From Bacteroidales bacterium (GTDB lineage: Bacteria; Bacteroidota; Bacteroidia; Bacteroidales; UBA932), in NCBI GenBank assembly GCA_017551425.1, contig JAFZLQ010000069.1, positions 1 to 62,408 of the forward strand: DNA of 62,408 nucleotides. Direction: 5' to 3'. Positions 27,766-33,872 of this stretch are shown piece after piece. Made by a program: the position numbers and the translations under genes. How positions within the stretch are numbered: the first letter of the stretch is position 1; each line of letters begins with the position of its first letter. The notes under the pieces are model-generated. The model did not search any database. It was not told where the DNA came from and saw only the letters and a program-made list of their open reading frames with translations.

Positions 27766-27770
27766 GATAA

Positions 27771-28637
27771 ATGGCCCAGAAGAAACACAACTGGCTCCTC
27801 TATGCCCTCATAACCATGGTTACGTGGGGCGTATGGGGAGCCTTTTCAGACCAGCCCGACTTCCCCGCCACCCTCACCTACGTGGTGTGGGCCATAAGCA
27901 TGGTGCCCTGCGCACTCTTCGCCCTGGCCAACATCAAGTGGAAACTTGACGTCCGTCCAAAGAGCGTGCTGCTCGGCATGGGCGTGGGAATCCTCGGAGC
28001 CGGCGGGCAGCTTGCCCTGTTCCAGGCGCTCAAGTACGGCCCCGGATACCTGGTCATCCCCATGATATCCGTCGCCCCCATCATCACCGTAATCCTGTCC
28101 GCCATCTTCCTCAAGGAGAGGGTGAGCAGGTTCGGCGCAATCGGCATTTTCCTGGCCTTCGTGGCCATCGTCTGCTTCTCGCTTTCCGGCAAGAGCGACG
28201 AGGCGGTCACCAGCTGGCTGTGGATAGCCTTTGCAGCCGTCGTATTCGTGTTCTGGGGCATCCAGGCCCTAATAATGAAGCTCGCCAACAACTATGCCCC
28301 GGACGCCGAAAGCGTCTTCATATACATGGCGATTTCCGGCCTGGTGCTGATTCCGGTGGCGCTCCTGATGACCGACTTCTCGACTCCGGTCAACATGGGC
28401 TTCAACGGACCGTACTTCACCTTCCTCGTGCAGATCCTCAACGCCATCGGCGCATACGCACTCGTGTATGCCAACCGCTACGGCAAGGCAATGGTGATAG
28501 CGCCGCTCGCAGACGCCTGCGCGCCCGTCATCAGCTGCATCATCTCACTTGTACTTTACGCTCATTTCCCTTCCGTACCCCAGATCATCGGCATCGTGGC
28601 CGCTATAAGCTGCGTGCTGCTTCTGAGCAAGGAATAA
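27771..28637 (+). CDS. EamA/DMT-family inner-membrane transporter
   Basis: This 288-residue hydrophobic protein has about ten transmembrane helices in two repeated halves, the EamA fold. Typical parts are LYALITMVTWGVWGAF at the N-terminus, LILKER-like VILSAIFLKERVSRFGAIG at the end of half one, and LVYANRYGKAMVIAPLADACAP in half two. DMT transporters move metabolites such as sugars, amino acids or nucleotide precursors across the inner membrane. It lies between a surface lipoprotein gene and a histidine-phosphatase gene; an uptake role for the sugar released nearby is an inference. Substrate unknown. Confidence 0.85.
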   Translation: MAQKKHNWLLYALITMVTWGVWGAFSDQPDFPATLTYVVWAISMVPCALFALANIKWKLDVRPKSVLLGMGVGILGAGGQLALFQALKYGPGYLVIPMISVAPIITVILSAIFLKERVSRFGAIGIFLAFVAIVCFSLSGKSDEAVTSWLWIAFAAVVFVFWGIQALIMKLANNYAPDAESVFIYMAISGLVLIPVALLMTDFSTPVNMGFNGPYFTFLVQILNAIGAYALVYANRYGKAMVIAPLADACAPVISCIISLVLYAHFPSVPQIIGIVAAISCVLLLSKE

Positions 28638-28647
28638 CCGGCATCCG

Positions 28648-29910
28648 ATGAAAAGATCACTCTTCACAGCGGTACTCGTCCTGCTTGCCTTGATGGCATC
28701 GGCACAGGATGCAAAGAACCCGCAGCTTGAGACGCTACTGCGGGAGAACATCTTCCGCACCGGCGTCAACACCTGCCCCTACGAGTACCTTCCGGCAGCC
28801 GAGACTCCGGTTCCCGCAGGTTACAAGCCCTTCTATATCAGCCACTACGGGCGTCACGGCTCCCGCAGCGACTGGGAGGGTACGACCTATTCCGACGCCC
28901 TCAAGGTTTATGAGCGCGCCCACGAACTGGGGATGCTCACGGAAGAGGGCGAGGCCGCATACAGGACAGTCGGCGAGATCATCGCCCTTCACAATCACAT
29001 GAACGGGCGCCTCACCGAACGCGGCTGCCGCGAGCACAGGCAGATAGCCGGGCGCATGTTCCAGAAGTACAGGAAGGTCTTCAGGCAGACTCCCCGCGTA
29101 CGCGCCGTGTCCAGCACCGTTCCCAGGTGCATAGTGAGCATGGCGGCCTTCACCGGCGAGCTCATCAGCAGGGATCCCAAAATGTACGTCAGCTGGGACA
29201 CCGGCGAGGCTTTCATGAAGTACTGCAGCAGCGTCGATCCCCGCGACGTGAGGGAGGAGGCATACAAGCTCATTACTGAGCATGCGGACGCCCACTACCC
29301 CGATACGGTGCAGTTCTACGCACGCATCTTCAAGGATCCGTCCCGCTGCCGCGAGGCCGGAGACCCGCACGCGCTGCTTGACGGCACCTTTGCCATAGCG
29401 GCCATCTGCGGGGCCTTCGACTACGACGACACCATGCTCCGCCTCTTCACCGACGACGACCGCTACTGGTACGCCCAGAACGTCTCCATGAACCTGTACC
29501 TGCGCCAGTGCAACTCAAAGGAGTTCGGCGACAGGCGCATGGCAGTGCCCGAATGCGAGGCCATCATGCAGGACATTGTCGATAAGGCCGACGAGGTGAT
29601 AGCCGGCGGCGGATGGGCTGCCGACCTGCGCTTCGGCCACGACTACCAGCTGCTTGCCGCCTGCTCCCGCCTCGGCATCAAGGGCATCGCCGAAAGGATG
29701 GATGCAAAGGAGTGCCTCGACTGGCCCGGCTACCTGTACAGCCCCTTCGCCGGCAACCTGCAGATAGTCTTCTACCGGGGCAAGGCCGGAGACGTCCTGG
29801 TGAAGTTCTACATCAACGAGCGAGAAACCTCCCTCATCACCCTCCCTGGAGGCCCGTACTACAAGTGGGAGGACGTGAAAGAAGCTTTCAAGAAAATACC
29901 TACCGCATAA
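28648..29910 (+). CDS. Exported histidine-type phosphatase (MINPP/phytase-like)
   Basis: This 420-residue protein has a Sec signal ending LMASAQ (about residue 20) and no lipobox. The clade-2 histidine phosphatase signature ISHYGRHGSRSDW (about residue 68) supplies the nucleophilic His, and LRFGHDYQLLA (about 327) carries the HD proton-donor motif. Family members hydrolyse inositol phosphates, sugar phosphates or other phosphomonoesters in the periplasm; MINPP-type enzymes occur in gut Bacteroides. It lies 10 nt behind the transporter gene, and the kinase gene directly abuts its stop, forming one operon. The exact substrate cannot be told. Confidence 0.83.
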   Translation: MKRSLFTAVLVLLALMASAQDAKNPQLETLLRENIFRTGVNTCPYEYLPAAETPVPAGYKPFYISHYGRHGSRSDWEGTTYSDALKVYERAHELGMLTEEGEAAYRTVGEIIALHNHMNGRLTERGCREHRQIAGRMFQKYRKVFRQTPRVRAVSSTVPRCIVSMAAFTGELISRDPKMYVSWDTGEAFMKYCSSVDPRDVREEAYKLITEHADAHYPDTVQFYARIFKDPSRCREAGDPHALLDGTFAIAAICGAFDYDDTMLRLFTDDDRYWYAQNVSMNLYLRQCNSKEFGDRRMAVPECEAIMQDIVDKADEVIAGGGWAADLRFGHDYQLLAACSRLGIKGIAERMDAKECLDWPGYLYSPFAGNLQIVFYRGKAGDVLVKFYINERETSLITLPGGPYYKWEDVKEAFKKIPTA

Positions 29911-30978
29911 ATGAAAGAAATAGCACAAAAATTCGCCATCAAGGGCAACATCCTTGAAATCAAACCGTTAGGCAACGGACTCATCAACGACACCCTGCTC
30001 GTCAAGACCGACGGACCCGACGACTACGTCCTCCAGCGCATCAACAACGCCATCTTCAAGGACGTGGAACTGCTGCAGCACAACATCGACTGCGCCACCG
30101 CCCACATCCGCCGCAAACTGGCCGGAGACCCCGACATCGACCGCAAGGTCCTGACCTTCCTTCCCTGCAAGGAGACCGGCAAGTCATACTGGACAGACGG
30201 CACCGCCTACTGGAGGGTGTCTGTGTTCATCAAGGGCGCCTACACTTACGAGACCGTCGATCCCAAGTACTCCTACTTCGCTGGAAAGGCCTTCGGCGCC
30301 TTTGAGGCCATGCTTTCAGACATACCCGACAAGCTGGGCGAGACCATTCCCGACTTCCACAACATGGAGCTGCGCGCACGCCAGCTGCACGAGGCGGTCG
30401 AGGCCGATGCCGCAGGCCGCATGGCGGATCCCGAGGTCAAGGCCATCCTGGCCGACCTGCTGCCGTTCGAGGAGGAGATGTGCAAGGCTGAGCGCATGTA
30501 CCGCGAGGGCATTCTTCCCAAGCGCATCTGCCACTGCGACACAAAGGTCAACAACATGATGTTCGACGCCGACGGCAACATCCTCTGCGTCATCGACCTC
30601 GACACCCTCATGCCTTCGTTCGTATTCTCCGACTTCGGCGACTTCCTGCGCACCGCGGCCAATACCGTGGCCGAGGACGATCCCGCAGTGGAGAAGGTCG
30701 ATTTCAAGATGGACATCTTCGAGGCCTTCACTAAGGGCTATCTGGAATCTGCAAAGTCGTTCCTCACCCCCGTGGAGATCGAGAACCTTCCGTACGCAGC
30801 ATGCCTCTTCCCTTACATGCAGGCGGTGCGGTTCTTCGCCGACTACATCAACGGAGACACCTACTACAAGATCAAGTATCCCGACCACAACCTCGTGCGC
30901 ACCCGCAACCAGGTGGCCCTTTTCCACGCCGCCAAGGCCAAGGTTCCCGCGATGAAGGCCTACATCGAGAGCCTGTAG
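29911..30978 (+). CDS. APH-fold small-molecule kinase, N-acetylhexosamine 1-kinase-like
   Basis: This 355-residue cytoplasmic kinase has an N-terminal P-loop-like LGNGLINDTLLV, the catalytic loop ICHCDTKVNNMMFD (catalytic Asp210) and the metal-binding VIDLDTLMPSFVFSDFGDFLR. These match the NahK branch of the aminoglycoside-phosphotransferase fold, which makes GlcNAc/GalNAc-1-phosphate from ATP. Direct abutment with a histidine phosphatase gene and proximity to GH109 and AgaS-like genes fit salvage of released GalNAc. Choline or homoserine kinase-type alternatives are less likely given HxDTKxNN. The stop is followed by structured 3' sequence and a repeat element. Confidence 0.75.
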   Translation: MKEIAQKFAIKGNILEIKPLGNGLINDTLLVKTDGPDDYVLQRINNAIFKDVELLQHNIDCATAHIRRKLAGDPDIDRKVLTFLPCKETGKSYWTDGTAYWRVSVFIKGAYTYETVDPKYSYFAGKAFGAFEAMLSDIPDKLGETIPDFHNMELRARQLHEAVEADAAGRMADPEVKAILADLLPFEEEMCKAERMYREGILPKRICHCDTKVNNMMFDADGNILCVIDLDTLMPSFVFSDFGDFLRTAANTVAEDDPAVEKVDFKMDIFEAFTKGYLESAKSFLTPVEIENLPYAACLFPYMQAVRFFADYINGDTYYKIKYPDHNLVRTRNQVALFHAAKAKVPAMKAYIESL

Positions 30979-31032
30979 CTCCGTTTCGCGGAGAGACGGG
31001 CAGGCTGCAGATTCTGCCGGCTCGGAGCTTTT

Positions 31033-31143
31033 GCGAGCAAAGCTAAATCGCTGGTTATCAGGCGAATAAACGATTCAGGGACCCTCATTTTGGGGGTCCC
31101 TGAATTACTTTTATCGCTGATTTTCAGCCTGTTAAGTTTGCGC
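31033..31143. repeat. Stop-proximal 110-bp element, copy A
   Basis: Reading from the kinase gene: GCGAGCAAAGCTAAATCG, TTATCAGG, then hairpin TTCAGGGACCCTCA/GGGGGTCCCTGAA followed by TTACTTTT, then CTGATTTTCAGC and TTAAGTTTGCGC. The ends GCGC/GCGAGCAAAGCTAA and TTAAGTTTGCGC are imperfect inverted repeats. It is about 88% identical by eye to the reverse complement of 32997-33106. It lies between converging genes and probably acts as terminator of the kinase operon. A further imperfect hairpin (GCTCCG 30978-30983 with CGGAGC 31023-31028) precedes it. Confidence 0.85.
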
Positions 31144-31147
31144 GGCG

Positions 31148-31795
31148 TTAAAACAAAAGCTCACCGAAGTACTCCGGGCGATGGAAATCCGGGTGCTCCG
31201 TGCCGACGGGAGACCAGCTGGAGAAGTGCGGGTGAGCGGTAAGGTCGCCGCATTTGTAGAAATTGCCGCGGAGCTTCTCCGGGAGGGCGTCCGTATCCAC
31301 ACCGATTATGTCCAGAGGGATGACAAGCATGATGCGCCAGTTCCAGAGGCCGCCGGCGTAGTCGATGGGGTCGGTGACGGAAAGCCCTTCGACTGCTGTT
31401 ATACGCACTATGCTGGCGAGGGCTTCGTCGGGCAGGGGCTTCCTGTCGTCACGTCCGGTGCCGCGGCAGGCCAGCAGACGTCCTGCTACGTTTACCTCAA
31501 AGTTGATGTACTCGTCGCTTCCGGGAACCTGCACGAAGAACTCGCAGGCGCTGTCTTCCCAGATGCGGCCGCGGTCGGCCATGTTCTGCACGCGGAGGTC
31601 GAGCCCGCTCACGCGGAAATCGACTACCAGCGAATCGCCGGTACGGGCTATGCGACCGGCGCAAAGGGGCGCGTAGGGGAACTCGCCGGGCCAGTTGACG
31701 CTGTCCACACGGAAGGTCTGTCCGCCAAGTTCGATGGCGGTGTCGAGGTCCTGCTCTTCGAGGTTCTGCAGGAGGGGGATGCGGAGGGATTTCAT
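31148..31795 (-). CDS. CBM9-like domain protein without signal peptide
   Basis: This 215-residue protein consists of one CBM9-like beta sandwich: SLVVDFRVSGLDLRVQNMADRGRIWEDSACEFF, INFEVNVAG and the end HPHFSSWSPVG. These correspond to CBM9_1 domains, which normally bind sugars in exported enzymes. Here no signal peptide is visible, so the protein appears cytoplasmic. It is the third gene of the yhhQ-queF operon, starting 1 nt after the queF stop. Free-standing CBM9-like proteins exist in Bacteroidota but I know no function; the operon position gives no clear clue. Confidence 0.7.
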   Translation of the reverse strand: MKSLRIPLLQNLEEQDLDTAIELGGQTFRVDSVNWPGEFPYAPLCAGRIARTGDSLVVDFRVSGLDLRVQNMADRGRIWEDSACEFFVQVPGSDEYINFEVNVAGRLLACRGTGRDDRKPLPDEALASIVRITAVEGLSVTDPIDYAGGLWNWRIMLVIPLDIIGVDTDALPEKLRGNFYKCGDLTAHPHFSSWSPVGTEHPDFHRPEYFGELLF

Positions 31796-31796
31796 G

Positions 31797-32255
31797 TTAT
31801 TCTCTGTTTTCCAGTCTTTTACGTGCCATTTCTTCGTACTTCGTTCCGGGGCGGCCGTAGTTGGTGTACGGGTATATGCTGATGCCGCCGCGGGGCAGGA
31901 AGAAGCCTGTGACCTCTATGTACCTGGGATCCATCAGCTTGATGAGGTCCTTCATGATGATGTTGACGCAGTCCTCATGGAACGCGCCTTCCTCGCGGAA
32001 GCTGAAGAGATACAGCTTGAGGCTCTTGCTCTCCACCATCTTCACGTCTGGAATGTAGCTGATGCGGATCTCAGCGAAGTCGGGCTGCCCTGTTATGGGG
32101 CAGAGGCTCGTGAACTCGGGGCAGTTGAAACGCACCCAGTAATCGTGCTCCTGGTGCAGGTTCTCGAATGCCTCGAGCACCGAGGGGTTGTAAGTCTTGT
32201 GGTATTCGGTGCGGCTTCCGAGCAGACGGAGCCCTTCCTTTTTGCGATCTTCCAT
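31797..32255 (-). CDS. queF: NADPH-dependent 7-cyano-7-deazaguanine reductase QueF
   Basis: QueF reduces preQ0 to preQ1 in queuosine biosynthesis. This is the short unimodular type (152 residues). It shows the catalytic Cys52 in [14 protein letters not shown] with Asp59, the QueF motif [23 protein letters not shown], and the C-terminal RGGISIYPY. Its ATG overlaps the stop of the queuosine-precursor transporter gene (TAATG), so both are translationally coupled. Other queuosine genes (queC, queD, queE) are not in the window; the cell may import precursor through the transporter. Confidence 0.96.
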   Translation of the reverse strand: MEDRKKEGLRLLGSRTEYHKTYNPSVLEAFENLHQEHDYWVRFNCPEFTSLCPITGQPDFAEIRISYIPDVKMVESKSLKLYLFSFREEGAFHEDCVNIIMKDLIKLMDPRYIEVTGFFLPRGGISIYPYTNYGRPGTKYEEMARKRLENRE

Positions 32256-32932
32256 TATATATCTGTGATTTTGAACGGGTTATACGAAATGCCCTTGTCG
32301 AATGTGTCGATGCCCTCGGCCGCTTTGACCTTGCGTACGACAAGCGAGGTAACGGGGAGAATTACAATCTCGTAGAGTACTTTGAACGTAACCTGGGCGA
32401 GCATCATGGCCCCCAGGGTCTTTGCGGGAGTGCCCCAGAAAGCGATGGGCATGAAAATGAGCGAGTCCGCGAACTCTCCCACAACGGAAGAAAGGATAGC
32501 CCTCCAGCCAAATCCCGCACCGCCGCTTGCAAGCTTCATCTTACTGAGCACCAGAGCGTTGAGATTGGATCCGACCAGGAATGCCAGAAGCGAAGCCAGC
32601 GCCACCCTCGGCGCCATGCGGAACATATAGTTAAAATGCTCCGCCCCATCCCAGAACGCTGCCCCCGGCAGCCAGACGACCAGCTGCCCGAGGAGAACCA
32701 CCATAAGGTTCATGGCAAAGGCCATCCAGATTACGAGCCTTGCCTTTCGGTAGCCGTAAACTTCTGATATACAGTCGTTTAGGATATACGATATGGGAAA
32801 CACCACTACTGCGCCCGGAAGGTTTATCTTCCAGATGGCGAATACTTTCGTGGCAAAAAGATTGGATGAAATGAGACAGACAGTAAACAATACTGCCATC
32901 AACAGGAATGCGGGAGAGAATTTTTCTTTCAT
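32255..32932 (-). CDS. yhhQ: Queuosine precursor transporter (YhhQ/QPTR family)
   Basis: This 225-residue inner-membrane protein has about six helices. Family motifs are [19 protein letters not shown] near residue 48 and [20 protein letters not shown] near residue 148. YhhQ proteins take up queuine precursors such as preQ0 or preQ1. It is the first gene of the operon with queF, which is strong functional support. A TATCTTTG box lies 35 nt upstream of the ATG, close to repeat copy B. Confidence 0.93.
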   Translation of the reverse strand: MKEKFSPAFLLMAVLFTVCLISSNLFATKVFAIWKINLPGAVVVFPISYILNDCISEVYGYRKARLVIWMAFAMNLMVVLLGQLVVWLPGAAFWDGAEHFNYMFRMAPRVALASLLAFLVGSNLNALVLSKMKLASGGAGFGWRAILSSVVGEFADSLIFMPIAFWGTPAKTLGAMMLAQVTFKVLYEIVILPVTSLVVRKVKAAEGIDTFDKGISYNPFKITDI

Positions 32933-32967
32933 ACAGTTTTTAAAGTGGTTGCTGTCACACTTGGCTG

Positions 32968-32975
32968 CAAAGATA
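32968..32975 (-). promoter_or_regulatory. -7 box of the yhhQ-queF operon
   Basis: TATCTTTG on the minus strand, 35 nt before the yhhQ ATG and 22 nt from the edge of repeat copy B. The -33 region would lie at the repeat's edge. Confidence 0.55.
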
Positions 32976-32996
32976 GTAAAAACTTCGAAATTTGGT

Positions 32997-33106
32997 GCGC
33001 AAACTTAACCGGCTGATAATCAGTGATAAAAGCATTTCAGGGACCCCCGAAATGAGGGTCCCTGAATCAGTTAATGGCCTGATAGCCAACGATTTAGCTT
33101 TGCGCG
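32997..33106. repeat. Stop-proximal 110-bp element, copy B
   Basis: Reading from the aquaporin gene (minus strand): GCGCGCAAAGCTAAATCG, CTATCAGG, hairpin GATTCAGGGACCCTCA/GGGGGTCCCTGAA, then GCTTTTATCACTGATTATCA and GTTAAGTTTGCGC. The same order and sequence occur in copy A read from its upstream gene, so the polarity relative to the gene in front is conserved. The element fills the space between aqpZ and the yhhQ promoter and probably terminates aqpZ. Confidence 0.85.
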
Positions 33107-33128
33107 CCTTGCTGCGCAACGAAGCGTA

Positions 33129-33800
33129 CTATTTCTTTGCGGCGAGCGGAGCCCAGACGCAGGCGCTGAGGGCGGCGCCGACCAGAGGTGCGCAGATGAA
33201 CACCCAGAGGTCCTTGAGGGCCTGGCCACCGGCGAAGATGGCGGGACCGATGGAGCGTGCGGGGTTGACGGAGGTGCCGGTGAGGTTGATGCACACAAGG
33301 TGCACGAGAATCAGCGTGAGACCGATTGCCAGGCCGGCGAGGTTGCCTGCGCCGAGCTTGCCGTCGGTGCTGCCGAGCACTACGAGCACGAAGATGAAGG
33401 TGGCTATCACCTCAACGAGGAACGCACCCCAGGGGCCGCCGGCATTTGCAACGCCGTTGGTGCCGAGGCCGCCGGTGAGGTCAGGAGCCGAGACTACGTT
33501 GGTGAGAAGCAGGAGAACTGCGCCGGCGAGGATGCCGCCGATTATCTGCCCAACCCAGTAGCCGACCGCGTCTTTCCATTTCATGCGGCCGGAAAGGGCC
33601 ACTGCAAAGGTGATGGCGGGATTGATGTGGCAACCGCTGATGCCGCCGATGGTATAGGCCATGGCAATGACAGTAAGACCGAAGGCGATTGCGGTGCCCA
33701 CTACTCCTGCAGGGGTGTTGCAGCCGAGGAACATGGCGGTTCCGCAGCCAAGAAGAGTCAGCACGAAGGTGCCGATCAATTCAGCAAAGTACTTTTTCAT
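33129..33800 (-). CDS. aqpZ: Aquaporin (MIP family, AqpZ-like)
   Basis: This 223-residue inner-membrane channel has six helices and both NPA motifs: GCHINPAITFAVALSG near residue 58 and GTSVNPARSIGPA near residue 175. The selectivity filter region VCINLTGTSVNPARS with an Arg after the second NPA is of the water-channel type rather than glycerol facilitator, where Asp usually replaces this part. It mediates passive water flow. A TAAATTTG box (complement of 33827-33834) lies 26 nt before the ATG. Its 3' end is followed by repeat copy B. Confidence 0.93.
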   Translation of the reverse strand: MKKYFAELIGTFVLTLLGCGTAMFLGCNTPAGVVGTAIAFGLTVIAMAYTIGGISGCHINPAITFAVALSGRMKWKDAVGYWVGQIIGGILAGAVLLLLTNVVSAPDLTGGLGTNGVANAGGPWGAFLVEVIATFIFVLVVLGSTDGKLGAGNLAGLAIGLTLILVHLVCINLTGTSVNPARSIGPAIFAGGQALKDLWVFICAPLVGAALSACVWAPLAAKK

Positions 33801-33826
33801 GTTACAGATAAAATATGGTCAGTGCT

Positions 33827-33854
33827 CAAATTTAATAATTTTTCTTCATATTTG
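33827..33854. promoter_or_regulatory. Divergent promoter boxes of aqpZ and the M16 peptidase gene
   Basis: TAAATTTG (complement of 33827-33834) faces aqpZ. CATATTTG (33847-33854), one base off TAnnTTTG, faces the M16 gene and ends 18 nt before its ATG. The start codons are only 72 nt apart. Confidence 0.5.
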
Positions 33855-33872
33855 TATTCAGAATTACAAGAT

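Noticed and set aside
32933..32996. preQ1 riboswitch before yhhQ-queF
   Set aside because: The leader after the TATCTTTG box is only about 30 nt and shows no preQ1-type hairpin with an A-rich tail pairing into its loop.
33300..33872. N-terminal extension of the M16 peptidase
   Set aside because: The extended frame runs antisense through aqpZ; the ATG at 33873 yields a standard signal peptide behind a promoter box.
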